From Cohnella phaseoli (GTDB lineage Bacteria; Bacillota; Bacilli; Paenibacillales; Paenibacillaceae), in the NCBI RefSeq assembly GCF_003386235.1, contig NZ_QRDZ01000014.1, positions 62,001 through 126,000 of the forward strand: a DNA stretch of 64,000 nt. Reading direction: 5' to 3'. Position numbers and translations under genes: made by a program. Shown here one piece after another: positions 17,077 to 26,271 of this stretch. Below the pieces are notes generated by a model. The model saw only the letters and a program-made list of their open reading frames with translations. It made no database searches and was not told the origin of the DNA. Each line of letters starts with the position of its first letter. Position 1 is the stretch's first letter.

Positions 17077-18429
17077 ATGAACAAATTACATGGAATATGC
17101 CGGTGGCGCAGCGTTATCGGAATCGCCGTCGTTGCGTTGTTATTGTTGACGGTCGCCTGCGGCGGGAATAACGGGAACAATGCTGGCGATCCAAGCGGCA
17201 GCGAGAATCAGGCGAAGCCGAAAACGACGATCACGATGACCTACGCAGGCGACGAGAATGCAGCCAAAGTGCTGAAAGCGAGGGTCGACAAGTATCTCGA
17301 CAAATCGCTTAATATCGACTTGCAGGTGACGCAAATTCCGGGCGGCGAGTATTGGGACAAAGTGACTACGATGTTCGCCGGCGGCAGCCAGCCGGACGTA
17401 CTGTTTATAAGCGAGCCGCTGAAAAAATTCGCCAGTCAGGACAAGCTGCTCGACCTGACCCCGTATATTGACGCCAGTCCAACATTCAACAAGGACGATT
17501 TTTATCCGGCATCACTCGAGTTCTATCAATACGACGGAAAGCAATACGGCGTGCCGCAAGATCTGAACACCGCATTATTCTTCTACAATGAGGACTTGTT
17601 CAAGGAAGCCGGACTGAAGACGCCGTGGGAATCGTATGAGGAAGGCAACTGGACGTGGGCCACCTATCTCGACAACGCGCAAAAGCTGACCAAGAAAGAC
17701 GGCAACCGGACAACCCAGTTCGGCACCAGTTATCCGGGTATCGGGCCTTGGTGGTATAGCGCCTGGGTATTCACAAGCGGCGGCGAGTATTTGAACGCGG
17801 ACAGTACGAAATCGGTGTTCAACGATCCGAAGGTGATCGACGCGCTGCGGTTTACGAGCGAGCTGGCAAATAAGTACGAAGTCGCGCCGTCGCCTGCGGG
17901 CGGCGGCCAGGACGTCACCGGGATGACATTCGCCACCGGGAAAATCGCTATGGAGCAAAACTTTTCCTGGGCAATCGGATCCTACAAGGTGCTCCCGTTT
18001 AAATGGAACGTCGCGCCACTGCCTGTTAAGGATAGCTCGATCGATCCACTTACCACTTATATCCACAACTCCGGCTTCTCGATCGCCAAGGACACGAAGC
18101 ATCCCGATGAGGCATGGGCAGTCATCGAAGCGCTGACAACACCGGACTCTTATGCCGAAGACGCAGCCTCCCGCGGCATTATCCCGCCGCGCCCGAGCGT
18201 CGTGGCCCGCGAGGACATTCTAACCGCCGAAGGAATGCCGTCTAACGCAGCAATCATTTCCCAAATGCTGCAAAAGGGGACACTTTACCCGTTCACGGAA
18301 ACGACCGCCGAGGAGGATCAGGTGTACGGCACAGTCGGCGACCAAATTTTGTTTAAGAAAATTACGCCGGAAGAAGGCGCGAAGAGCATTGCCGAACAGA
18401 TCGACGCGATTCTGGGCGGCAGCAAGTAG
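17077..18429 (+). CDS. Extracellular sugar-binding lipoprotein (family 1 SBP)
   Basis: 450 residues. ATG 17077 follows GAGGGGG; an in-frame TTG lies 9 bases upstream. The signal peptide ends in lipobox LLTVAC-GG, so the mature protein is lipid-anchored outside the membrane, followed by a Gly/Asn/Ser linker. The body has the usual SBP family 1 order (GGEYWDKVTTMFAGGSQPDV, YGVPQDLNTALFFYNEDLF, ATGKIAMEQ). It captures the sugar for the two permeases upstream. A strong terminator follows, so the large secreted enzyme downstream relies on its own promoter or read-through. Confidence 0.92.
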   Translation: MNKLHGICRWRSVIGIAVVALLLLTVACGGNNGNNAGDPSGSENQAKPKTTITMTYAGDENAAKVLKARVDKYLDKSLNIDLQVTQIPGGEYWDKVTTMFAGGSQPDVLFISEPLKKFASQDKLLDLTPYIDASPTFNKDDFYPASLEFYQYDGKQYGVPQDLNTALFFYNEDLFKEAGLKTPWESYEEGNWTWATYLDNAQKLTKKDGNRTTQFGTSYPGIGPWWYSAWVFTSGGEYLNADSTKSVFNDPKVIDALRFTSELANKYEVAPSPAGGGQDVTGMTFATGKIAMEQNFSWAIGSYKVLPFKWNVAPLPVKDSSIDPLTTYIHNSGFSIAKDTKHPDEAWAVIEALTTPDSYAEDAASRGIIPPRPSVVAREDILTAEGMPSNAAIISQMLQKGTLYPFTETTAEEDQVYGTVGDQILFKKITPEEGAKSIAEQIDAILGGSK

Positions 18430-18459
18430 CGCAACGAACATGGGCAAGGCGCAGCGAAA

Positions 18460-18499
18460 GGCAAGCGACAACCGTATGGGGTAACGCTTGCCTTTTTTT
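18460..18499 (+). terminator. Rho-independent terminator after the binding-protein gene
   Basis: GGCAAGCG (18460-18467), a 17-base loop and CGCTTGCC (18485-18492), followed by seven T. It would lower transcription into the large glycosidase-like gene, whose start is only 47 bases further on. Confidence 0.85.
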
Positions 18500-18545
18500 G
18501 TGCAAATTGCCGCCGTTCTCATCAACATTCGGGAGGAGAATTTCA

Positions 18546-21500
18546 TTGACCATTCGTATTCGTATCGCCGCTGTTATTGCCGCTATGCTGGCACTTCTAC
18601 TCGGCGCAACCGGCCAATCTTCGGCGTTTAATCAGAACCTTGATGTAGCGGCTGTGACAGCCTCATCGTCGCAGACTGGCAACGAACCGCAGAAGGCTGC
18701 GGATGATGTGTACGACACGTCGCTTAATCAATGGGCCGCCGCTGCCGCCCCCAGCTCTCTGACGCCGCAATGGATAAGGTTCGATCTCGGCGCGGTAAAA
18801 TTCGTCGGTGCGCTTGATTTGTACCCGGAGCCGGGATACGGTCCGAAGAATTTTGTAATTGAGACGTCCGTGGACGATTCGGACTATACCGTGCAGCGGA
18901 CGGTTAGCCTGACTGCGGACAAGCACGGTTTTTACGATTGGACGCCTCAAAAGGCCCGATATGTTCGGATTTCAGCGACCGCCGGATTTAACGAAGCCTT
19001 CAAACTGCGCGAAGCGATATGGTTCGCGGAGATTTACCCTCACCGGGTCATGGAAATCGGCGCACTCAATCTCTACGACTTCTCACGACTGACCGACGCC
19101 GGCTTCGACGCGTTGAAGGCCGCCAACGTGCAAATTACCGGCGTCATTGCATTGGCGGAGAATTCTTCTAAGGTCGAATCGCTGCTGCCAAGCGGCGGCG
19201 ATCCCGACATGGATGCCAATTACACGTGGACGAACCTGGACGCGATCGTCGACCGCTTTACCAGCCACGGCCTTGATGTCCTGATGGGCCAGTCCAAGTT
19301 AAGTCCAACCAAGTGGCCGGCACTGTATCAGCCGCTTGTCGACGAAGACGGCAACACGTGGTCGATCGGACCCAATCCGTTCATCGACCAGGCGCTTGAC
19401 TACGACAAAAACTTCACTAAAAAAATCGCGGCTCATTTCGATTTGAATCCAAACGTGCGGCTGCAGTCGATCAACGGTCCCGGCTTTTATGGGGGAATGG
19501 AAGTATTCACCGGTGCGTTCGGCGCAGGTACGACGCCGAAGATGAGTGTCTACGACAGCAACGCCAAGGCCAAATTCCACGCCTGGCTGCAGACGAAGTA
19601 CGCGTCGCTGGCGGCGCTCAATACGGCCTGGGGTTCGTCGTACGCCGCCTGGAATGACGTGCAGCCGCCCTATCCGCAGCGTAGCATGAGCGGCGACCTC
19701 GATACGCGGCAGAACTGGTCCGACCTTGTGTTCTGGTTGCGCGACTTCATCAGCGATTACGCCCAACAGAATGCCGCCGCGGTCCGTTCGGTGACCGACA
19801 AGCCGATCGTGGTCGAGGTTGACGGCGCCTATCTCGGTGCTTCAACGGAGAGCGGCTCGGCGATGGGGTGGATTGCACGGACGATGCAAAATTACAAGCC
19901 GATCGTGTTCGCCGCAAGCAGCGCCGAGGAAGTGTACGGCGCTGCACAGGTGGCCGCGACCGCTAGGCTATATGGCTACGACACGGCGATGGACAACGCT
20001 TCGTATCAGACGGAGAAAATGTCAGAAGACAGCATTTTTGCGCTACAGGCGAAAGGCATCGGTACTTACAGCCATAGCAATATCGGGATTAGCTTCGAAG
20101 GGACAGGATATGACCCTGTGACCGATCTGTGGGACCCGAGCGGCACTTATGTAGGTACGAAGGAATTGACTCAATATGCAGATCGGACAGCCCGGTTGCT
20201 GGCTGTCGCACCGCAGCCGGTTCAGGCCGACGTGTTCATCTACAATTCGGTATACTCTGGCAACTATCGCAAAGGATTGAACAACTTTGATTATATGTCG
20301 GTGTACGACGCCGATCACGGAATCGGCTGGATGGTTAAGCCGTTCGCCAGTTGGGCGCATTACCTCGATACGCCGGACGTGCTCGACGATTTTACGATCG
20401 AAGACGGCGCCCTGGACGGCTACAAGCTAATGGTGGCGCCGAACACGAGCCTGACGCTAACGTCCGACGACGCCGAGACGAAGATCAAGAACTGGGTAGC
20501 GGCCGGCAACGCGATTGTCAGTTTCGGCAAGGATGCCTTTAACTACAAGGTCAATCTGGCCGATCGCTCCGTCACAGGAGGCACTGCCGTGACCGATTGG
20601 ATGATGGGTATCTCCGGCGGCACGGCGGCGACGACAACATCGCAGCGCTATGCGATCGTGGCATCCGGCAAACCGTCCTGGCTGACCTCACTGCGGTCAG
20701 GGGAAGGAGCTAATTTCACGGTTTCCGATAGCGGCCAGGCTCAGGCGTTCACCGCTCTAGCGGCTGGGGCGACACCGGTGTTGGTCGATGCCGATGGCAA
20801 CGTCCTCATGTGCGAGTATACCTACGGCAGCGGACATGTGCTGTTCAGCACAATTCCGGTCAGCGACAGCGAAATGTTCCGCGACTCGTTTATGGGCCGG
20901 ATTTTGCGCGATTTCGCCGATTATGCCGGCATCGAACGCGAAGTCCAGTATGACGGCGATCGTTTCCATGCTGCCTATATGGGCACGAACAAACTGAACG
21001 ACGAAAAAGTGATTGCTGTAGCTAACGTCAGCGATATGTCGCATGGACAGACATTCGTGCTGGGCAGCGACTCGTCGCTTGCCGGATTATCGGTCATAGC
21101 GGACATTCCCGCGCCGTGGAATACGGTGACGGGCGCCACGCTGCGCGAGTTGTCGCTCAAACTGCCGCAGAAGCAGATGGCGTACACCGCTTCGGCGTCG
21201 CAGCCGGTTACGCTCAGCGCCGAGCCCTATGGTACGCTGCCGGCGCACTCGGCAACCGCGGGCATGTTCCGTTACCCCTATACGCCGGTCCGGGCAATCG
21301 ACGGTTCGCGCAACGATGACGCCGGCTGGCGTGGCGGCAAACCGACGGCTGAGGCACCCCAAACATTGACCGTTGACTTTGGCGGCGTGTTCCCGGTCGC
21401 GGGCATGCAGCTTTTTCCGTACACTGACGGTGTTGACAGCCCACTGTTTACGTTCGAGAACGGCCGCTACACTGGCAACTGGAACTCAACCGGGACGGCA

Positions 21501-23828
21501 TTCGGCGCGGCGCCAACAATCGACTCGCACGGCGGCATCGTATCCGGCTGGAGCGGCTCGTTCTGGGCCGATTCGTTCCATGGCGGCGAGATCGCTACCG
21601 GCACGTTGCGCAGCCGCAACTTCGTCATCGACAAAGAACTGTTCAGCTTCAAGGCAGTCGGTTGGGACGGACAGTTTGGCGAGAAGAACGAGAACTATTA
21701 TTTCTTACGGCGAGCGTCTGATAGCGCGATACTGTTCTCGGCCAAACCGCCGCTCAGCGATTCGTTTGCGACGATCAGTTGGGGCGTCGGGCAGCTGATC
21801 GGCACCGAGGCATATTTTGAAATCGTCGACGACAACGACGATCCCGGCCATGCCTGGCTCGGCGCCGACGATTTGACGCTAAGCGATTACAAGGAGAACA
21901 AGGAGACAGCCGATCTGTCGTTCGAATCCGGCACATTCGCAGGCTGGAACACAACCGGAACGGCTTTTGGTGCAGCGCCTTCGAATTCCGACAATGCCGG
22001 CGTCGTCAAGGGCTGGCGCGGTACGTATTGGGGCAATTCACGGACGGCAGGCGAGACGGCAACCGGTACGCTGCGTTCAGCCAACTTTGTTATCGAAGAC
22101 AATTTGCTTTCTTTTCGCGCCGTCGGCTACGATGGCGAGTTCGGTACCCACAACCAGAACTACATCTACCTGAAGCGGGCGTCGGACGGCGCGATATTGC
22201 TGAGCACGAAGCCGCCGCAAAGCGACATGTTCACCGACATCACGTGGGACGTCTCGACGTACAAGGGCGTCACCGCCTACCTCGAGGTTGTCGACAACGA
22301 CAGCGACGGAGGCTTCGCCTGGCTCGGCATCGACCATGTTGTGCTCGGACGCAACGACAATTTCGAGCGCGGCAACTTTACCGGCTGGACGGTAAGCGGC
22401 ACGGCGTTCGGGACGAATCCAATCACGACCCGGCTGCACGAAGGCGTATACGGAAATGAAGGCCGCTATTGGGCTGACTCGTCGATTGGCGGCGAAGCGG
22501 CCACAGGCAGCCTGCGCAGCGCCGACTTCACAATTCAGAAGCCGGTGCTGGCGTTTCGCGGAGCCGGCTTCGACGGGCAGTTCGGCACCCACAACAAGAA
22601 CTGGTTTTACCTGAAGCGGGCGTCGGACGGCGCCGTGCTGCTGAGCAGCAAGCCGCCGCAAGGCTCGTTCCGTACTTATTATTGGGACGTATCGGCCTAT
22701 ATCGGCACAAGCGTCTACATCGAAGCTGTCGACGGCAACAGCGATGCCAGCTACGCCTGGCTGGCAATCGACGACGTCTACCAGCTGAATAATTTCGATT
22801 TCGAGGACGGCACCTACGGTGGCTGGACGAAGACGGGTACGGCGTTCGGCGGCGGCCCGCTTGTTACCGGGCACGCCGACATGGGCGGCTGGCGCGGGAT
22901 CTACCATGCCGATTCGTTCGCTGGCGGCGAGACGGCGGTCGGCACGTTGCGCAGCGCAGATTTTATATTGGAGGAAGGCTTCTTTACGTTCCTGAAGGCG
23001 GGCTACGACGGCCAATTTGGGACCGCCAACAAGAACTTCTATTACTTGAAGCGGGCATCTGACGGCGCCGTGCTGTTCAGCACCAAGCCGCCGCAGAGCG
23101 ACCATTTCGTTGCTCATACCTGGGACGTCTCTGCTTATGTCGGAACGAAAGTATACTTCGAGGTGGTCGACGACATCGCCGCCAACGGCTTCGCTTGGCT
23201 GGCCGTGGACGATATCAATTGGCGCGGGCTAGGGCCGAAAAGCTTTACAGTACAAACATCCACCGACGCGGTCAACTGGAGCACCGTCTACACAGTGACA
23301 AGTCAAGGCAACCAAGCGGCGCAATATACCTGGTCCCCGGTAAACGCCCGTTACGTCCGGGTAAACGTGACTAGCGGATATAACGGCAGCGCATTCATTA
23401 AGGAACTGACGTTTAGCCGGCCTATAACCGCTTGGACGATCGCCTCTGCGACCGCTTCTTCGCGATTGACCGGTTTCGAGGCAAGTAAGACGATCGACGG
23501 CATATTCGATAACGACTTGAATTATTGGTCGCCAAACGGCAGCTTCCCGCATACGCTAACGCTTGACCTCGGTAGCGCAAAGGATGTGACAGGCGTCGAG
23601 CTGTTCTCGCGCAACAACACACTGGCGCAAAAGCTTGGCCCGCAATCATTCGATATTCTTGTATCCTTGAATGGCACAGACTGGATTAACGTCTACAGCG
23701 CGCTTAGCGACAGCGAAGCGCTGGCCCGCTACACATTTCCGACTGTCAGCGCCCGATACGTACGGCTGGCGATTACCAGCGGCTGGAATGGCTCTTCGCA
23801 GATCAAGGAGGTACGCCTTTATCCGTAA
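18546..23828 (+). CDS. Large secreted glycosidase-like protein with discoidin domains and four internal repeats
   Basis: 1760 residues. The TTG at 18546 follows GGGAGGAG by 7 bases and opens a signal peptide (IAAVIAAMLALLLGATGQSSA). In order: an F5/8-type-C (discoidin) domain (about 30-165). A catalytic-type TIM-barrel region resembling GH42/GH14-like enzymes comes next (170-550; SINGPGFYGGMEVFTG, then LNTAWGSSYAAWNDV). A beta-galactosidase trimerisation-like domain follows (555-690; YKLMVAPNTSLTL). After that come a linker, a second discoidin domain split in two (897-965 and 1561-1635) around four repeats of about 145 residues (966-1560), and a third discoidin domain to the end. It probably degrades an extracellular glycan for the transporter encoded upstream. 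The exact family and catalytic acids are uncertain. Confidence 0.7.
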   Translation: MTIRIRIAAVIAAMLALLLGATGQSSAFNQNLDVAAVTASSSQTGNEPQKAADDVYDTSLNQWAAAAAPSSLTPQWIRFDLGAVKFVGALDLYPEPGYGPKNFVIETSVDDSDYTVQRTVSLTADKHGFYDWTPQKARYVRISATAGFNEAFKLREAIWFAEIYPHRVMEIGALNLYDFSRLTDAGFDALKAANVQITGVIALAENSSKVESLLPSGGDPDMDANYTWTNLDAIVDRFTSHGLDVLMGQSKLSPTKWPALYQPLVDEDGNTWSIGPNPFIDQALDYDKNFTKKIAAHFDLNPNVRLQSINGPGFYGGMEVFTGAFGAGTTPKMSVYDSNAKAKFHAWLQTKYASLAALNTAWGSSYAAWNDVQPPYPQRSMSGDLDTRQNWSDLVFWLRDFISDYAQQNAAAVRSVTDKPIVVEVDGAYLGASTESGSAMGWIARTMQNYKPIVFAASSAEEVYGAAQVAATARLYGYDTAMDNASYQTEKMSEDSIFALQAKGIGTYSHSNIGISFEGTGYDPVTDLWDPSGTYVGTKELTQYADRTARLLAVAPQPVQADVFIYNSVYSGNYRKGLNNFDYMSVYDADHGIGWMVKPFASWAHYLDTPDVLDDFTIEDGALDGYKLMVAPNTSLTLTSDDAETKIKNWVAAGNAIVSFGKDAFNYKVNLADRSVTGGTAVTDWMMGISGGTAATTTSQRYAIVASGKPSWLTSLRSGEGANFTVSDSGQAQAFTALAAGATPVLVDADGNVLMCEYTYGSGHVLFSTIPVSDSEMFRDSFMGRILRDFADYAGIEREVQYDGDRFHAAYMGTNKLNDEKVIAVANVSDMSHGQTFVLGSDSSLAGLSVIADIPAPWNTVTGATLRELSLKLPQKQMAYTASASQPVTLSAEPYGTLPAHSATAGMFRYPYTPVRAIDGSRNDDAGWRGGKPTAEAPQTLTVDFGGVFPVAGMQLFPYTDGVDSPLFTFENGRYTGNWNSTGTAFGAAPTIDSHGGIVSGWSGSFWADSFHGGEIATGTLRSRNFVIDKELFSFKAVGWDGQFGEKNENYYFLRRASDSAILFSAKPPLSDSFATISWGVGQLIGTEAYFEIVDDNDDPGHAWLGADDLTLSDYKENKETADLSFESGTFAGWNTTGTAFGAAPSNSDNAGVVKGWRGTYWGNSRTAGETATGTLRSANFVIEDNLLSFRAVGYDGEFGTHNQNYIYLKRASDGAILLSTKPPQSDMFTDITWDVSTYKGVTAYLEVVDNDSDGGFAWLGIDHVVLGRNDNFERGNFTGWTVSGTAFGTNPITTRLHEGVYGNEGRYWADSSIGGEAATGSLRSADFTIQKPVLAFRGAGFDGQFGTHNKNWFYLKRASDGAVLLSSKPPQGSFRTYYWDVSAYIGTSVYIEAVDGNSDASYAWLAIDDVYQLNNFDFEDGTYGGWTKTGTAFGGGPLVTGHADMGGWRGIYHADSFAGGETAVGTLRSADFILEEGFFTFLKAGYDGQFGTANKNFYYLKRASDGAVLFSTKPPQSDHFVAHTWDVSAYVGTKVYFEVVDDIAANGFAWLAVDDINWRGLGPKSFTVQTSTDAVNWSTVYTVTSQGNQAAQYTWSPVNARYVRVNVTSGYNGSAFIKELTFSRPITAWTIASATASSRLTGFEASKTIDGIFDNDLNYWSPNGSFPHTLTLDLGSAKDVTGVELFSRNNTLAQKLGPQSFDILVSLNGTDWINVYSALSDSEALARYTFPTVSARYVRLAITSGWNGSSQIKEVRLYP
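21443..23228 (+). repeat. Four in-frame repeats coding about 145-residue domains
   Basis: Units begin near 21443, 21917, 22360 and 22795. Each encodes the same pattern: F-E-x-G-x-F/Y-x-G-W, then TGTAFG, W...Y/FWADS, GGE-ATGTLRS, GxDGxFG, LKRASDGAxLxSxKPPQ, WDVSxYxGTxxYxEVVD, and AWLxxDD. The domain looks like a beta-sandwich carbohydrate-binding module. Units 2-4 are closer to one another than to unit 1 by eye. They sit inside a discoidin domain. Confidence 0.85.
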
Positions 23829-23932
23829 TCGAATTTGACAAGGCACGGGTCAGGCTCCGCTTCGCAGCTCGCAATAGCCGGAATCCCGTGGCAGTCGGGG
23901 TTTCGGCTTTTCATGTACGTGGGTATCATATT

Positions 23933-23974
23933 TTACCCGGGTAATATTGACTTTTATTTTTACCCGGGTATAAT
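23933..23974 (+). promoter_or_regulatory. Consensus promoter with two identical palindromic operators
   Basis: TTGACT (23947-23952), a 16-base spacer and TATAAT (23969-23974) form a near-perfect sigma-A promoter. TTACCCGGGTAA (23933-23944) lies just upstream of the -35. TACCCGGGTA (23961-23970) fills the spacer and touches the -10, with centres 27 bases apart. A dimeric repressor binding both would shut the promoter. It drives the three-gene operon at 24006-25981. Confidence 0.75.
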
Positions 23975-24005
23975 TAATGCAGGTATTCAGAGGAGGAGGT
24001 ACAGC

Positions 24006-24635
24006 ATGAAAAATGACCTGACGACCTTTTACTGCACGGCATTTTTGGGTGTGGGAGTCGTCGCCAGTGGTTCTTTACATCACGTTGTTTCTACAGTGAA
24101 GGATGCTCTGGATGACAAAGATCTCATGCAGTTGCTTATATTTGACGATTCCACGGGGAAACAAATAGATGTTGATTTTCGCGGGAAGACAGATGACGTG
24201 CTCAAACGATTAGGAGAACAGTTTGGTGACTTGCCCAGTAAGGATGTGAAACACCAACCTACACGGCGGGTCGGTCGACCCAATCTGGGGGTTGTATCCG
24301 GTGAGGTTACGTTATTGCCGCGGCAATGGGAATGGCTCAAGAGTCAACCTGGAGGGGCGTCGGTAACATTAAGAAAACTCGTTGACGAAGCTCGCCGTGC
24401 TGGAGGAGAACAGAGCAAGATACGAGAGTCACAAGAAGCAACCTATTACTTTATGACGGCTATGGCCGGGAACTTCCATCAATACGAAGAAGCTCTGCGG
24501 GAACTGTATGCTGGCGATTCGGATCGTTTCTACCACTTCATAGATGACTGGGCACCTGATATCAGAAACCACATCAAAAAATTAGCGGCTAATGCATTCC
24601 CTGAAGGGAAAGAACTACGAGAGGAGCAGTTATGA
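24006..24635 (+). CDS. DUF2239 family protein
   Basis: 209 residues; ATG 24006 follows GAGGAGGAGGT. The N-terminal half has the DUF2239 pattern (FYCTAFLGVGVVASGSLHHVV, LLIFDDSTGKQIDVDFRG). The middle holds a basic segment RRVGRPNLGVVSGEVTLLPRQWEWL, and the C-terminal half is helical. Family function is unknown; members recur next to small oxidoreductase/hydrolase operons under a dedicated repressor. The stop overlaps the next start (ATGA), so it is translationally coupled. Confidence 0.8.
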   Translation: MKNDLTTFYCTAFLGVGVVASGSLHHVVSTVKDALDDKDLMQLLIFDDSTGKQIDVDFRGKTDDVLKRLGEQFGDLPSKDVKHQPTRRVGRPNLGVVSGEVTLLPRQWEWLKSQPGGASVTLRKLVDEARRAGGEQSKIRESQEATYYFMTAMAGNFHQYEEALRELYAGDSDRFYHFIDDWAPDIRNHIKKLAANAFPEGKELREEQL

Positions 24636-25072
24636 CGGAGTTTGGATCTATTCGTTACATCGAACCATCGCAACGCGCCGGCATGAGGTTCATGCAGCGA
24701 GGCATTGAGGGCAGCATCGTCATGTTGAACCTGCTTCGTTTTCGTGACGTTGCCGATTACACAGCCAATCCTGAACTAACGCCGGAGGACCCAATCAGCG
24801 GTGCCGAAGCTTTCAACCGCTATATTGAGCACACCCTGCCATTTCTCCGTGAAAGCGGAGGCGAAATCATGTTTCTGGGCGATGGCGGAGAGTTTCTTAT
24901 CGGACCCGAAGACGAAAGATGGGATCTTGTTATGCTGATCCGCCAGACCAGCGCGCAGTCGTTTCTTGCTTTTTCAAGTCATCAAGACTACCTGGCCGGT
25001 ATCGGGCATCGGACTGCAGCGATCGAAGATTCACGCCTTCTGCCCATGGCAGAACTTACGATGCCGAATTAA
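24632..25072 (+). CDS. DUF1330-like dimeric alpha/beta-barrel protein
   Basis: 146 residues, overlapping the stop of the DUF2239 gene. The pattern IVMLNLLRFRD, then AFNRYIEHTLPFLRESGGEIMFLGDG, DLVMLIRQTSAQSFLAF and YLAGIGHRTAAIEDSRLLPM is that of the DUF1330/EthD-like ferredoxin-fold group. Some relatives bind small aromatic or polyketide-like compounds. Its grouping with an alpha/beta hydrolase suggests turnover of a small lipophilic or toxic compound (inference). Confidence 0.7.
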   Translation: MTEFGSIRYIEPSQRAGMRFMQRGIEGSIVMLNLLRFRDVADYTANPELTPEDPISGAEAFNRYIEHTLPFLRESGGEIMFLGDGGEFLIGPEDERWDLVMLIRQTSAQSFLAFSSHQDYLAGIGHRTAAIEDSRLLPMAELTMPN

Positions 25073-25090
25073 TTGAAGGAGAATACGATC

Positions 25091-25981
25091 ATGAACATTC
25101 TGAAAGTTAACGGCATTGATTTGGCCTATGACAGTTTCGGTAACGAAAAGGACGAGGCTATTATCCTAATCGCCGGGCTTGGAACCCAGATGATCCGATG
25201 GACGGTTCCGTTTTGTCGGTTATTAGCATCGCGAGGCTTTCGCGTGATCCGCTTTGACAATCGCGACGTAGGTTGCTCGACACACTTTAGCCAATACCGG
25301 GCGCTGGATTTTGATGCACTGGCGACTGCTCTCATGTCAGGACAGCGACCGGACATCCCTTATACTCTCGATGACATGTCCAATGACGCTATCGGACTGC
25401 TCGACGCCCTTTCAATTGATCAGGCACATTTCGTAGGCAGGTCGATGGGCGGAATGATCGCCCAGATTGCAGCCAGCGAGTACCCTGAACGAGTTTTGTC
25501 ACTCACCTCCATTATGTCTAGTTCCGGGAACCCCAGTCTTCCACAAGCTTCCCCTGATGTCATGGCGATGATGACTAAACCGGCGCCGAACCCCTTTGAG
25601 GATGAAGCGAAATTTTTGGCGCACAGCCTCTCTTTTGCCAAACGCATTGCCGGCAATGGCTATCCATTTGAGGAAGACGCTTATCGAGCCCTCATTCTGG
25701 AGGAAGTCCAGCGAGCCTATGATCCAGGCAGTGTAGGTCGACAAATTGCTGCGATCGCTGTCTCCGGTGACCGTCGTCCGCGGTTAGCGACCCTAAAAGT
25801 GCCGGCACTTGTCATACATGGGACGGACGATCCCCTGTTCGTCCCGGAGTGCGGCGAGGATACGGCTTCTGCCATCCCGGGCGCCGAGCTAATGCTGGTT
25901 GACGGCATGGGACACGATCTGCCGCATCAACTGTACAAAGTAACCGCTGATGCCATAGAGCGAACGGCTCGTCGCAATTGA
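25091..25981 (+). CDS. Alpha/beta hydrolase (RdmC-like esterase)
   Basis: 296 residues from ATG 25091 (GAAGGAGA upstream; an in-frame TTG lies 18 bases earlier). The nucleophile elbow GRSMGGM carries Ser118, the acid is in IHGTDDPLF and the histidine in DGMGHDLPH, so the catalytic triad is complete. An oxyanion-hole segment LIAGLGTQ is also present. It is similar in layout to aclacinomycin methylesterase-type hydrolases. Cytoplasmic; last gene of the operon, ended by a hairpin terminator. Confidence 0.88.
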   Translation: MNILKVNGIDLAYDSFGNEKDEAIILIAGLGTQMIRWTVPFCRLLASRGFRVIRFDNRDVGCSTHFSQYRALDFDALATALMSGQRPDIPYTLDDMSNDAIGLLDALSIDQAHFVGRSMGGMIAQIAASEYPERVLSLTSIMSSSGNPSLPQASPDVMAMMTKPAPNPFEDEAKFLAHSLSFAKRIAGNGYPFEEDAYRALILEEVQRAYDPGSVGRQIAAIAVSGDRRPRLATLKVPALVIHGTDDPLFVPECGEDTASAIPGAELMLVDGMGHDLPHQLYKVTADAIERTARRN

Positions 25982-26030
25982 ATCCTGAATTTACTGGTTG
26001 GCAAGATTATTAATTTAATGTACATTTCGG

Positions 26031-26057
26031 TCGCAAGATAATACTTGCGGCTTTTTC
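26031..26057 (+). terminator. Terminator after the hydrolase gene
   Basis: CGCAAG (26032-26037), loop ATAATA and CTTGCG (26044-26049), followed by GCTTTTTC. A usual Rho-independent form. Confidence 0.75.
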
Positions 26058-26197
26058 TTATTTTAAAGACATTCTATGTGGGGATGTGAACCGATTGCCG
26101 GGTGGGACCAAGAAAGTGACGAGTTTGTATAAAGACGATCGTAGAGAATGTGTATTGAGCATGCAATGCAATTTGGGTACAATCTACTAAAGCGAAA

Positions 26198-26212
26198 TGA
26201 TAATGATTATCA
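26198..26212 (+). promoter_or_regulatory. Fur box upstream of the siderophore-binding lipoprotein
   Basis: TGATAATGATTATCA is an exact match to the Bacillus 7-1-7 Fur consensus (TGATAAT-N-ATTATCA). It lies 60 bases before the start and overlaps a TATAAT-like word, so iron-loaded Fur would block transcription. Confidence 0.92.
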
Positions 26213-26271
26213 TTATAAATAAGCGAACTGTTTTGCTACAAAACCTAAAACTTGTGGGAGTGAATTTATTT

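Noticed and set aside
18663..23846. Many long open frames on the minus strand opposite the large secreted glycosidase-like gene
   Set aside because: They mirror the G/C-biased third positions of the real gene, show Arg/Pro-rich low-information sequence, and lack ribosome binding sites and family motifs.
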